Shown piece by piece: positions 44,612-53,653 of a stretch of DNA of 64,000 nt. This DNA comes from Gimesia benthica. Lineage in GTDB: Bacteria; Planctomycetota; Planctomycetia; Planctomycetales; Planctomycetaceae. The translations under genes and the position numbers were made by a program. The stretch is taken from the NCBI RefSeq assembly GCF_009720525.1, contig NZ_CP043930.1:6956001-7020000 (forward strand), read 5' to 3'. The notes under the pieces are model-generated. The model was not told the DNA's origin and made no database searches. It saw only the letters and a list, made by a program, of their open reading frames with translations. Within the stretch, counting starts at the first letter, position 1. Each line of letters starts with the position of its first letter.

Positions 44612-45529
44612 ATGAAACTGCCTCGATTATTAAGTCTGCTCTGCTTTTCATTACTCTGCCTGATGTCGACGATGGGAGACTCACTTGCGGCTGACCCGGT
44701 GATCTTCGTTCCAGCCGCCGATAATGGCATTCAGCTTCCGGAAGGACTGACTCTTGGCCCCTGTTCGGCAGTTGACTTCGACAGTGAAGGGCGGATGTAT
44801 CTGTTTCATCGCGGCAAGCAGCCGATTCTCTGTTTTGATCGTGAAGGCCGGTTCCTCCGTTCGTGGGGAGAGAACCTGATCGGTCAGGCACACGGACTCC
44901 GCGTCGATCAGCACGATCATATCTGGGTCACCGATATCGGAAATCACATGGTTTACCAGTTCGATTCCCAGGGGAAAATTCTGCTGGCCATCGGTCAGCC
45001 TGGCAAACCGGGGACCGGCGAGAACCAGTTTAATAAACCGACCGATATCGCCTTCGGCCGTCACGATGAAATCTATATTTCTGATGGCTATGGGAACAGC
45101 CGCGTCATGAAGTTCGCTGCGAATGGAAAATACCTGGGGCAGTGGGGCGAACCGGGAAAAGGGCCGGGACAGTTCAATCTTCCCCATTCGATTATCCTCG
45201 ATCGACAGGGACGCATTCTGGTCGGAGACCGCGAAAATAACCGCGTGCAGGCCTTTAATTCCGAAGGCAAGCTGCTTGAGATCTGGACCGGCTTCGCTCC
45301 CTACGGTATGGAATTCGATGCTCAGGGAAACCTGTTCGTCGCCGATGGACGTGCCAACAAAGTGTTGCTGTTGAATTCCAGTGGAAAAGTCGTTCAGAGC
45401 TGGGGCCGCAAAGGGGCCGGACCAGGCGAATTCAATCTGCCTCACATGCTGACCGCGGACACCGCCGGTAATCTGTTCATCGCAGAAATCGGCGGTAAAC
45501 GTCTGCAGAAACTCCTGCGGGAAAAATAA
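44612..45529 (+). CDS. Secreted NHL-repeat six-bladed propeller protein
   Basis: A 305-residue exported protein with a Sec signal (LLSLLCFSLLCLMS, cleavage before AADP). The mature part is a series of NHL repeats: VDFDSEGRMYLF, VDQHDHIWVTD, IAFGRHDEIYISD, ILDRQGRILVGD, FDAQGNLFVADG and TADTAGNLFIAE, with GPGQFNLP and GPGEFNLP spacers. This is the layout of peptidylglycine lyase-like and related propellers. True lyase activity cannot be asserted. ATG 44612 has GGAG eight bases upstream; an in-frame GTG lies at 44603. It converges with the first DUF1501 gene. Confidence 0.85.
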   Translation: MKLPRLLSLLCFSLLCLMSTMGDSLAADPVIFVPAADNGIQLPEGLTLGPCSAVDFDSEGRMYLFHRGKQPILCFDREGRFLRSWGENLIGQAHGLRVDQHDHIWVTDIGNHMVYQFDSQGKILLAIGQPGKPGTGENQFNKPTDIAFGRHDEIYISDGYGNSRVMKFAANGKYLGQWGEPGKGPGQFNLPHSIILDRQGRILVGDRENNRVQAFNSEGKLLEIWTGFAPYGMEFDAQGNLFVADGRANKVLLLNSSGKVVQSWGRKGAGPGEFNLPHMLTADTAGNLFIAEIGGKRLQKLLREK

Positions 45530-45536
45530 GCGCGGT

Positions 45537-46994
45537 TTAGAAGACTTCCCGGATGGGGTGACCACCATCGGTAAATTCGACAGGCAGGCCATCCGGTCTG
45601 CGAATGCGTGCTGCCGTATCGATACCCAGTTTGCGATAGATCGTCTCCGCATAGTCATAGGGAGTATAGAGTCGATCGGTTACATCGCCTCCTTCCTTGT
45701 TGGTTGCGCCAATCACCTGTCCGCCTGGAACGCCTGCACCAGCCAAAGCGACCGACATCGCCCGCCCCCAGTGGTCGCGGCCGCCCCATTTATTCACGCG
45801 GGGTGTGCGTCCCATCTCCGTGATGAAACAGACCAGCGTATCTGCCAGCAGGCCTCGCGTATGCATGTCTTCAATCAAAGCGCTGAAACTCCGGTCGAGG
45901 CTGGGCATCATGACAGGGTGAGGCAAACCAAATCGTTCCTGATTACTCATTCCCTGCGGTCCACCACAGGGACCTTTCTGGTAAATTCCCTCATGGTGAT
46001 CCCAGTTCAGGAACACCCCTTTGGGTTGTCCGTAGCCGGGTCGATTCACATGCTCAGGAGGCTGAATCACCGTCACACTGACGAACCTCACTCCCGTTTC
46101 GATCAGCTTTCGACCCAGGAGATAACAGCAGCCACGATGATCGCGACCATAGCGGTCACGGGTTTGATCGCTTTCTGTAGATAGATTCAGAGAAGCCTGC
46201 ACCCGGGGGCTCGTCAGCAGATCGACGGCGTTTTCGTAGTAAGCCTGTAACGTCTCCGCTGTCTCCGTTTTCGCAACCGCAGACCGGTCCAGTTGCGTCA
46301 GTAGCTCGCGTCGTTGCTGAAACCTTTCGCGACTGAGTTTGGGATTCAGTTGGAGTGACTTCACTTCCCAGCTGGGATCAGACAGGTTCTCCCCCAGGTT
46401 TCTGGTTCCCAGCTTCCACGGCGCCCTGCTGGCAGGCAGGAAACCGGTGCTGGTGACGTGATTGGGCATGTTGATGCCCGGACAGAAGATATACCCCGGC
46501 AGTTGCGGGCAGTCGGTGCCGATCTGATCGGTGACGACCGAGCCGATATCGGGGAAGTCAAACGAAGAATCGAAACGGTACCCTTTGAAGAATTCCTGGC
46601 AGCCTTCCTTATGACCTGCGACCCGGGCCGTGGTCATGGAGCGAATGACAGAGAGCTTGTCCGCCTGCCGGGCCGTCATGGGCATCAGTGACGAGAACTG
46701 GATCCCGGGGACATTGGTATCGATTGGCTGGTAGGGCGTGCGATGATCATAGGGAGCCTGGGGCTTGGGGTCCCAGGTATCCATCTGGCTGATTCCCCCT
46801 TCCTCGTAAATCACCAGTACCCGTTTGGCCTGACCGGGACGATGCCCTGTATTTTTGGCAATCGCTTCCAGAGCCAGCATGTCCGCAAGCCCGGCTCCCA
46901 TCATTCCCGTGGAGATCGAGCGAAGCAGCTTGCGCCGGCCCGGATGGTGTTCCCTGCGGTTCAGCAGTCGCGATAAATCAAAAAGATTTGCCAA
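45537..46994 (-). CDS. DUF1501 family protein (copy 1)
   Basis: A 485-residue protein of the DUF1501 (sulfatase/alkaline-phosphatase-like) family. The N-terminus has a Tat-like basic segment (RREHHPGRRKLLRSISTGM). Family blocks are EGGISQMDTWDPKPQAPYDH, YQPIDTNVPGIQFS, LPGYIFCPGINMPNHV, and near the end VCFITEMGRTPRVNKWGGRD and HWGRAMSVALAGAGVPGG. DUF1501 genes are usually partnered with a DUF1549/DUF1553 cytochrome-like gene in planctomycetes; none is adjacent here. The biochemical role is not established. It converges with the NHL propeller gene. Confidence 0.92.
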   Translation of the reverse strand: MANLFDLSRLLNRREHHPGRRKLLRSISTGMMGAGLADMLALEAIAKNTGHRPGQAKRVLVIYEEGGISQMDTWDPKPQAPYDHRTPYQPIDTNVPGIQFSSLMPMTARQADKLSVIRSMTTARVAGHKEGCQEFFKGYRFDSSFDFPDIGSVVTDQIGTDCPQLPGYIFCPGINMPNHVTSTGFLPASRAPWKLGTRNLGENLSDPSWEVKSLQLNPKLSRERFQQRRELLTQLDRSAVAKTETAETLQAYYENAVDLLTSPRVQASLNLSTESDQTRDRYGRDHRGCCYLLGRKLIETGVRFVSVTVIQPPEHVNRPGYGQPKGVFLNWDHHEGIYQKGPCGGPQGMSNQERFGLPHPVMMPSLDRSFSALIEDMHTRGLLADTLVCFITEMGRTPRVNKWGGRDHWGRAMSVALAGAGVPGGQVIGATNKEGGDVTDRLYTPYDYAETIYRKLGIDTAARIRRPDGLPVEFTDGGHPIREVF

Positions 46995-47118
46995 ATCAGC
47001 CCCTCACATTCCCGTGTACGACAGGTTTCAGTCAGCGAGTCAGACTCAGAACAGTATCAGTACCTGTAATTCTCACAGATTGACACATAAAAGTAAATAC
47101 ATGTGTCGTGCTGGCCTG

Positions 47119-47982
47119 CTATTTATTGCAGTAGGTCAAAAAGCCACGTACTGCCGCCAGGTAGGCTTCCGGTTCATCGTCAGCAATCGCATGGGAACTG
47201 TTCGCGAAAATCTTCAAATGCGCGCGGGGAATTCGCTCCGCGATCAGCTCCGAATGCCGGGGCGGACAGATCCAGTCGTGTGCGCCTCCCAGCACCAGAG
47301 TGGGACAGCTTATAGAAGGCAACTGCTCAATCAAGTCGAATGTTTGCAGGAACGTGGTGAAGCCGAGATTCAGCTGTTCGAAGTTGCGGATACTGCGCGG
47401 CCAGCCTTTGTCCAGCTTCTCGGTGTCGAAACGGGTGGAATACAGGGGGCCCATAGTTTTGTAATACTCGTAGACCTGTTCCTGTGATTCGAATGTGCCC
47501 TCCCACAACCACTGGCAGACACGTTGCTGATCCGCAGTACCTCGCTCATTGACGATCTGCCGGGCATCTTCCATGAAGCGAAAACTGGGGGCAGTGGCAA
47601 CAAGAATCAGGTTCGCCACACGCTCCGGATATCGAATGGCATAGCCCTGCGCGACCATCCCTCCATACGACGAACCCAGGACGGAGATCCGCTCCAGACC
47701 CAGGTGTGCACGCAGGGCATCCAGGTCATCGATGTTCTGGTCGAGCGTGTATGTCCTGGGATCAGCCGGAGAACTTCGTCCGGAACCACGATGGTCGACA
47801 AACACCAGTTGCGCGGTATCACGCAGCGCTGCCGAATTCGATTTGAAACTGGAATGATCGCTGCCCGGCCCGCCATGCAGTAGAAACAGCACCGGACGCT
47901 CGACCATCCGGTCTTCGCCAGGCACGAGCCCCATCCCATCGACATCAAAATAGATCTCCGTACCATTGATGCGGGCACGCAT
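47119..47982 (-). CDS. Alpha/beta hydrolase (proline iminopeptidase-like)
   Basis: A 287-residue alpha/beta hydrolase. The oxyanion motif FLLHGGPGSDHSSF is followed by VFVDHRGSGRS, which is typical of proline iminopeptidase-like enzymes. The nucleophile elbow is VLGSSYGGMVAQ (Ser about 101), with Asp in GGAHDWICPP and His in NSSHAIADDEPEAY completing the triad. No signal peptide, so probably cytoplasmic. The gene sits between two DUF1501 genes on the same strand, 16 bases from the second. The substrate, peptide or ester, is unknown. Confidence 0.88.
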   Translation of the reverse strand: MRARINGTEIYFDVDGMGLVPGEDRMVERPVLFLLHGGPGSDHSSFKSNSAALRDTAQLVFVDHRGSGRSSPADPRTYTLDQNIDDLDALRAHLGLERISVLGSSYGGMVAQGYAIRYPERVANLILVATAPSFRFMEDARQIVNERGTADQQRVCQWLWEGTFESQEQVYEYYKTMGPLYSTRFDTEKLDKGWPRSIRNFEQLNLGFTTFLQTFDLIEQLPSISCPTLVLGGAHDWICPPRHSELIAERIPRAHLKIFANSSHAIADDEPEAYLAAVRGFLTYCNK

Positions 47983-47998
47983 TCAGTGACTCCTCAGT

Positions 47999-49402
47999 TT
48001 ACCCGAACAGTTCCATGATCGGCTTCCCTGTGGTCAGGGTCCGCAACAACCCTGTCGGATCCTGTGGGTTGTTGATCGGGATGTCCAGTGCGTGATAGAT
48101 CGTCGCCGCCAGTTCTTCGGGGCGGACCGGTTTGTGGGTGGGATATTCACCATACTTGTTTGTCTTTCCATAGACCTGTCCCCCTTTAATGCCGGCGCCG
48201 GCCAGGATCGAGGAGAAGCACTTCGGCCAGTGCTGGCGTCCCGGGGGATCCTGTTTCAATACGTAGGGCGTACGGCCGAACTCACCAGTGACGACGACCA
48301 GCGTGTTATCCAGCATGCCCCGTTCCTTGAGGTCTGTGAGTAACGCGGCCAGCGCCTGGTCCAGCCGGGGCAGACAGAAGCCCATGCCGTAGGAACCGTT
48401 GCCGAACGCATTCCCCATCCCCATATTTCCGCCATGCATGTCCCAACTGCTGCTGGGCGGTCCCTGCTTGTCATGGTCGGCTTGACCGGCCCAGCCGTTG
48501 ACGGTGACGAAGCGGACTCCCGATTCCACCATCCGGCGGGCCAGCAGCAGGTTCTGTCCCAGGGGATGCATGCCGTACTGCTCGCGAACTTTGTCCGGTT
48601 CCTCATGCATGTTAAACGCACGTCGGCCCTCGGCCCGCGTTAAGGCATCGTAGGTCTTCTCTCTCAGGTCCGACCAGTCTTTGACTTTCTGATCTTTATC
48701 AAGTCGCGTCGATTCCAGTCCGCGGAGCAGGGTCTTCCGCTCCTCAAACCGCTGTTCGTCATAGGGATTATAAATTTCGGGCGGCTTGAAGTCTTTCATC
48801 GCCGGATGATTGTTCGCCGAACCGACGAACACCGGGGCATAGGCCGAACCCAGGTAACCACCGATGCCGATATTCGGCGCACAGAACACAGGTGGTCCCA
48901 CGCATTTGATGAGCCACGCATTGGAAACGAAGTTGCGTTTGCTCGGCTTGAACTTGGCGACGAATGAACCGAGGTAAGGCTGCTCGTTCGCGGCTCCCTG
49001 CTGTACCCGTTTTTCCGACTGCCCACTGAGCAGGTTATGCATCGCGTCAAAGTGATTGCTGATCGCGCCCGGATGCGACATCGAATTAATCAGGGTGAAC
49101 TGGTCGGTCACTTTGGCCAGCTCGGTGTGCATCTCGTTGATCCGCATGCCCGGCACTTTGGTTTCGATGGGCATATAAGGCCCGCGATAATCGAGGGGAG
49201 CGTCCGGCTTCATATCCCAGGTATCGATGTGGCTCGGCCCGCCACACAGCAGGATGAAGATACACGACTTCTCCGCCGCGACCGCTTTCCCCGCCGCATC
49301 CAGCTTATCGCTCCCCATCACCACGCCCGGCATGCCGAGACTCAGTGTTCCCAGGCCACTCGCAATCATGGCCTGCCGACGGTTCATCTGAAATTCATCC
49401 AT
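47999..49402 (-). CDS. DUF1501 family protein (copy 2)
   Basis: A 467-residue DUF1501 protein. The N-terminus MDEFQMNRRQAMIASGLG contains a twin-arginine-like NRRQAM and a hydrophobic stretch. Family blocks are CIFILLCGGPSHIDTWDMKP, YMPIETKVPGMRINEMH, LINSMSHPGAISNHFDAMH, VVVTGEFGRTPYVLKQDPPG, and CFSSILAGAGIKGGQVYG near the end. ATG 49402 is chosen because GAGG lies about seven bases upstream and it starts the Tat signal. The hydrolase gene follows after 16 bases, so they are likely co-transcribed. No DUF1549/DUF1553 gene is adjacent. Confidence 0.92.
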   Translation of the reverse strand: MDEFQMNRRQAMIASGLGTLSLGMPGVVMGSDKLDAAGKAVAAEKSCIFILLCGGPSHIDTWDMKPDAPLDYRGPYMPIETKVPGMRINEMHTELAKVTDQFTLINSMSHPGAISNHFDAMHNLLSGQSEKRVQQGAANEQPYLGSFVAKFKPSKRNFVSNAWLIKCVGPPVFCAPNIGIGGYLGSAYAPVFVGSANNHPAMKDFKPPEIYNPYDEQRFEERKTLLRGLESTRLDKDQKVKDWSDLREKTYDALTRAEGRRAFNMHEEPDKVREQYGMHPLGQNLLLARRMVESGVRFVTVNGWAGQADHDKQGPPSSSWDMHGGNMGMGNAFGNGSYGMGFCLPRLDQALAALLTDLKERGMLDNTLVVVTGEFGRTPYVLKQDPPGRQHWPKCFSSILAGAGIKGGQVYGKTNKYGEYPTHKPVRPEELAATIYHALDIPINNPQDPTGLLRTLTTGKPIMELFG

Positions 49403-49494
49403 ACTCAGCCTCATCAAATAAAACATAAGCCGGGTTTGATGTGTGGATTATACCAGTTTGACGCGCGTTGCAACATAATTCTCCGGGAAATCCG

Positions 49495-49914
49495 TTAAGT
49501 CGGGGCCTGACAACTGGTAAACGATTCGCTGCCCGACGGAGCAATACTGTCGGCGTGATCCACGATCTGCCGCAGGCGTTCTTCGGGACCGGGCGAATTA
49601 TTCCAGATCTCAAAAGCCACGTTCAAAGCGGTCTGCATGCGGGGCTGGTCTGCATATTGTTTGACGAGTCGGTTGAATCCGTCCGCTTCATACTGGATGA
49701 GTTCCAGTTCCTGTTGAGCGTGGGCGAACTCCACACTGTTTCTGGTTTCGTCAATAAATTCCCGGATCACCTGCTCCACGACCGGCTGCATTCCCGGAAT
49801 TGCTTCCAGCAGATAATGGTTTCTGCATCCCGGAATGTCGCCGCCTGTTTTGTTTAGTCTGACCCGCACCTGTCGTGCTTCGCTTTCCAGAAAATCGTTT
49901 TTATTCTGAATCAT
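49495..49914 (-). CDS. Small helical protein coupled to transglutaminase-like gene
   Basis: A 139-residue unknown protein. It is mostly helical and acidic (VVEQVIREFIDETRNSVEFAH, ELELIQYEADGFNRLVKQYA), with a short Ser/Cys-containing tail (SGSESFTSCQAPT). No signal peptide or membrane segment. Its ATG overlaps the last 14 bases of the preceding 547-residue gene, so translation is coupled and the two products probably act together. Possible roles are a partner protein, an inhibitor or a substrate of the larger protein; none is shown. Confidence 0.75.
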   Translation of the reverse strand: MIQNKNDFLESEARQVRVRLNKTGGDIPGCRNHYLLEAIPGMQPVVEQVIREFIDETRNSVEFAHAQQELELIQYEADGFNRLVKQYADQPRMQTALNVAFEIWNNSPGPEERLRQIVDHADSIAPSGSESFTSCQAPT

Positions 49915-51544
49915 GAGTGCTCCTGCTTTCGGAAGTGAGGAAAAGTTTCTGAGAGATCCGCTGTAAAATATCCTGAAGTCGTTCCGACTGAAATTCGGCA
50001 GCGGTTAACGTTTGAAAAGTCCGACGCGACGAAGCGGTAATGTAGTGTTGCTGATTGCGGAGAATCTCCGTCGCGTGTGAAATCTGGATCGTCTGGCCCG
50101 GACAGACGCGGGACAAAACTTCGGGAATCGCCTCGGAACGCAGGGTGACCGCATTCACATGCGAAACCAGTTCCACGCCCACGCGGAATTCCGGCTGATA
50201 CAGTTCCAGCACCGGATGTAACAAGCCGCGTTCGTTGCTGAGTGATGCTGTGTTGAACAGGAACCCATGCAGGCGGGCGATCAATTCCTCCAGCAGCTCC
50301 TTGATTGACTGTGCCAACATCTCCCGACGTAAGGACTCTGAACCCTCAGAAACCGCAAACGCCAGCAGCCCGACCAGTTCTTTTCCGCTGTCCAGCAGAA
50401 GAAACCAGTTCAGCAAAGCCTGCATGCGATTCCTCAGGGGCTCTGCACAATTCCCGAGTGACAGCGTTTCCAGCAACCGGGGATCAACGACCGGGGCTGC
50501 GCTGCCCCGCATCTGGGCGGCGATGTTCGCTTTCTCTTCACGGGGGAGATTCCAGTCATCGCTGAGCAGATACTCCGGCAGATTCGATTCGGCCAGGAAA
50601 ACCAGAACTTCACTCACATTGAGATGATCAGTTTCGCTGAAAGTCTGCAACTCCCCGAGAAATTCGGTGATAGACTTCAGTCGCCACAACTGCTGACTGC
50701 ATTTGAGATCGGCTTCGACACGAAAATCAGCATCAAACACCTGCTCAGGTTGGAAGAGGCTTTGATCTTGAAACTCACAGATCAGCCGCTGGTTCCGGTA
50801 GATGCCGGTGACTTTTGCATGGGGATCGATCAGCGTCCAACGCTTGGCGCTGGTCTGCATCAGAATCCCCATGTGAAACATCGGCGGTCGGAGTCGATCG
50901 ATGCCAGGACGGGCTGTCATGAACTCCAGAAACGTTTTCAGCTCCGGTTTGAGTCTCACTTGCTGTCGATCTGCCCGTCTGAGAATCCCGCGGGCTACCC
51001 GCGCATCATGGCGGATCGCGATTTCAGATCCGGAGATCAGAGGCGTCGCTCCCAGGACAGGGGCTCCCGCCAGACGGGCGAAAGCGAGCAGGATCAACGC
51101 ACGACCCAGGCAGTTCGGATTCCCATGTTTGTGGAACTGGCGAGGAAAGATCCGGTTACACGACTGGTTCGTCAAATCATCGCAGACATGCTTTACCAGT
51201 TCGGCTTGCGTTCGCACCGGTTTCGTCCGGGTTACTAACTGGTGAAAGAGTTCCTCGCAGATCACGTTTCGACGGGAGCCAGAACCGTCCGCATACTCTT
51301 TGGCCAGCGATTTCAGCTGAGGATTAAGCACTTCCATCGCAGACTGGATGGCCTGTTCGCCGAGTTGCGTGAGCGTCGAATTCAGCGGGAGTGATGTTGT
51401 TTTATGTGCAATGAATCGAGTGCGTTTTCGGCAGAAAGAGAGGATGCGTTCCAGGTCGGGATGCAATACTTCTCGTTGGTCGGGGCGCTGCCGCGGATTC
51501 TCAATCTCTAAAGAGCAGGGGAGCCTCTGGTTGACTGTAGTCAT
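49901..51544 (-). CDS. Unknown 547-residue protein with transglutaminase-like Cys-His-Asp pattern
   Basis: A cytoplasmic-looking protein without signal peptide. In the middle it has GNPNCLGRALILLAFARLAG (Cys145 at the start of a helix), then PPMFHMGILM (His224) on a strand and KRWTLIDPHAK (Asp240) on the next strand. This order and spacing fit the papain/transglutaminase-like fold, where Cys-His-Asp form a catalytic triad. About 140 residues precede it and a 300-residue, mostly helical region follows. The family is not recognised. GGAGAGGG lies before the ATG. It overlaps the small gene downstream. Confidence 0.75.
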   Translation of the reverse strand: MTTVNQRLPCSLEIENPRQRPDQREVLHPDLERILSFCRKRTRFIAHKTTSLPLNSTLTQLGEQAIQSAMEVLNPQLKSLAKEYADGSGSRRNVICEELFHQLVTRTKPVRTQAELVKHVCDDLTNQSCNRIFPRQFHKHGNPNCLGRALILLAFARLAGAPVLGATPLISGSEIAIRHDARVARGILRRADRQQVRLKPELKTFLEFMTARPGIDRLRPPMFHMGILMQTSAKRWTLIDPHAKVTGIYRNQRLICEFQDQSLFQPEQVFDADFRVEADLKCSQQLWRLKSITEFLGELQTFSETDHLNVSEVLVFLAESNLPEYLLSDDWNLPREEKANIAAQMRGSAAPVVDPRLLETLSLGNCAEPLRNRMQALLNWFLLLDSGKELVGLLAFAVSEGSESLRREMLAQSIKELLEELIARLHGFLFNTASLSNERGLLHPVLELYQPEFRVGVELVSHVNAVTLRSEAIPEVLSRVCPGQTIQISHATEILRNQQHYITASSRRTFQTLTAAEFQSERLQDILQRISQKLFLTSESRSTHDSE

Positions 51545-51829
51545 TCCCTCTCCGTTCGTAAGGCCCGCTCCTGGAAATGTTCGCGTCCCCTATTAATATC
51601 GCAATTCCCCGCGGGGTCAAGCACGGATTTCCACCACGAACATTTCGGCCCGACGGAGATTGTCCAGAGAGAAGTCTCACAAAATTCAGATTTAATGGCC
51701 CACCTCAGAAATTTCTATAACTGTTCAAATAAATATGTTACAATGCAGTCTCTTTAACAGCGAACCTGTCTTTTTATTCCCAGTTCTGGGGCTTTATCTT
51801 TCTTCATTTCTTGATGAGAGGAGGCTGTT

Positions 51830-53560
51830 ATGTCTGCGTCTGCTTCTCACCGCTCGGTCCTGCGTTACATCTACAACCACAATCCGTTCTACGTGATTAG
51901 TGCCGTGCTGATGTTGTTCGCCGTGCGGTCTGCTTACGGAACCATTGAGATCGGTTCCATCAACTGCTGGATTATGATGGGCGTGCTGGCCGGGTATACC
52001 CTGTTGCTGGCGGGAATTGGAGTGCTGATCGTACGCTGGGGCAAAGTCTGGGAGGACGCCCGTTCGATTCTGCTGCTCCTGCTGCTGTTGTTTCTCGGTG
52101 TCTCGGTCAGCATGGATGACCTGTTCTCCCGCGTTTCCCAGGATCAGGGCCTGCTGCTGATGTGCGGCGGCTTTCTGTTCTCGGCACTGCTTTCCGAAGC
52201 CGTTCTCTGGGGCGCCGGCATTCGCCTGGGAGTTCGTTACCGGATTCCGTATCACCTCTTCCTGGCGCTGTTCTATGCGGCACCCTGGTGGTGTTCTCCC
52301 GAAATGCATCCCCGTTCGCCCGCCGAACTGGAATGGACCCTGTTTCTGTTCCCGGTCGTCGCGTCGGTCCTCTTTCTCTGTCTGTGGCCCGCCATCCGCG
52401 GAGGCGTTTCTTATGTGAAGTCCAACGGCACCCCCTGGGGCTGGCCCTGGTTTCCCTGGATCGCTTTCGGCATGATCGCCGCCTGCGTTGCCTTTCGTTC
52501 GTTCATCCTCTGCTTGACCTTCGGACCTGCTGGGCCGATGTGGATCAAACCGATCAGTGGCCCCCGCCTGATCTCCTTTGATACCCTGTGGGGGTTTTAC
52601 TTCCTGATTCCGCTGGGATTCGTGCTGCTCATACTGCTGCTCGAAGGGGCGATTTCGACCCGTAACAAAGTCTTTCAGGCGGGACTGGTTCGCCTGGCAC
52701 CGCTGCTCCTTCTGCTGGCCATGCCGATGTCGGGAGGACCGGTACACACCGGATTTCTCTTCAAAGTCACCGACGCGATTGGTTCTCCAATCTGGCTGGC
52801 AGCGTGGATGCTGGTCGGCTTCTATCTCTGGGCGGTCGTGCGACGCGTCCCGGATGCGATCTGGGGCGGAGTCGGAGTTCTGGCCCTGTTTACCATTGTT
52901 GGCCCGCAGACCCTGGGAACGCGGACCTTGATTGAACCGACTCCCTGGCCGCTCCTTTTGGACGGTGCGCTGATGCTGGGGCTGGGCCTCCGCCGACGTT
53001 CTTCGGGCATCTGCACCGCCGGCGTCATCGCTGCGACGCTGGGGATCTGGTATCTGATTCCCGATTCGATTCTCGCCGAGTATCGTTTTACGGCCTGTTT
53101 CCATCTGCTCTGGCTCTCAATGCTGGTCCTGGGGCTGACCATGAAAGACGATTTCAGTCGCGTCCTGCAATGTGCCAGCGCATTGTTGATTCCCCTGGTT
53201 TCCGTTGTGGTCATCCTAAATGAACGTGCTGCGGAAATTCCGCTGATCTGGCGTCTCTCCTATGTCGGCTTCTGGGCCGTGGGGTGTCTGTTGATCGCCC
53301 GGCTCTGGTCCAGTCGCTGGTTCAAGTTCTCCTTCGCCGCCACGGTCGGCATCCTGCTCTATACAAGTGCGACCTTCGCGTTTCGTCTGGCGATCCAATA
53401 TCTCAGCCGAGAAGCGGTGATCGCCTTCATCTGGTCAGCCGCCGCCCTGATTCTCGCTTTCCTGATCAGCGCTCATAAAGCCCGCTGGCTCCCCGAGCCG
53501 GCCTGGCTGACCTTCCGCAAGGACGCACCTCCGGAACCGGAGATACTCCCCCGCCACTAG
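51830..53560 (+). CDS. Large polytopic membrane protein, unknown
   Basis: A 576-residue protein with roughly 14 hydrophobic helices and little soluble sequence, starting MSASASHRSVLRYIYNHNPF. Long leucine-rich stretches (SILLLLLLLFLGVSV), Trp-rich loops and a short acidic tail are seen. It resembles DUF2339-like or other large unknown planctomycete membrane proteins only in general character. GAGAGGAGG lies about six bases before the ATG. It is followed by a strong terminator and converges with the SPFH-like gene. A 436-codon antisense frame over it is a shadow. Function unknown. Confidence 0.8.
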   Translation: MSASASHRSVLRYIYNHNPFYVISAVLMLFAVRSAYGTIEIGSINCWIMMGVLAGYTLLLAGIGVLIVRWGKVWEDARSILLLLLLLFLGVSVSMDDLFSRVSQDQGLLLMCGGFLFSALLSEAVLWGAGIRLGVRYRIPYHLFLALFYAAPWWCSPEMHPRSPAELEWTLFLFPVVASVLFLCLWPAIRGGVSYVKSNGTPWGWPWFPWIAFGMIAACVAFRSFILCLTFGPAGPMWIKPISGPRLISFDTLWGFYFLIPLGFVLLILLLEGAISTRNKVFQAGLVRLAPLLLLLAMPMSGGPVHTGFLFKVTDAIGSPIWLAAWMLVGFYLWAVVRRVPDAIWGGVGVLALFTIVGPQTLGTRTLIEPTPWPLLLDGALMLGLGLRRRSSGICTAGVIAATLGIWYLIPDSILAEYRFTACFHLLWLSMLVLGLTMKDDFSRVLQCASALLIPLVSVVVILNERAAEIPLIWRLSYVGFWAVGCLLIARLWSSRWFKFSFAATVGILLYTSATFAFRLAIQYLSREAVIAFIWSAAALILAFLISAHKARWLPEPAWLTFRKDAPPEPEILPRH

Positions 53561-53607
53561 ATATGACATCGGGTGAGGAAGAGTAATCGAAGTTGATTAA
53601 TATCAAC

Positions 53608-53649
53608 GGGGCAGGTCTCGAAAATCCGGGACCTGCCCCTTATTCTTTG
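53608..53649 (+). terminator. Intrinsic terminator after the polytopic membrane gene
   Basis: A perfect 10-bp stem GGGGCAGGTC/GACCTGCCCC with a 12-base loop (53618-53629), followed by TTATTCTTT. It lies between the convergent membrane protein and SPFH-like genes and mainly serves the plus strand. Confidence 0.85.
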
Positions 53650-53653
53650 AGAG

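Noticed and set aside
44681-45658. 325-codon minus-strand frame
   Set aside because: Antisense to the NHL-repeat propeller, whose repeats and signal peptide are clear on the plus strand.
51794-53104. 436-codon open frame on the minus strand
   Set aside because: It lies wholly across the polytopic membrane gene, is extremely rich in Gln, Arg, Asp and Gly, and has no domain. It is the antisense shadow of a Leu/Val-rich coding frame.
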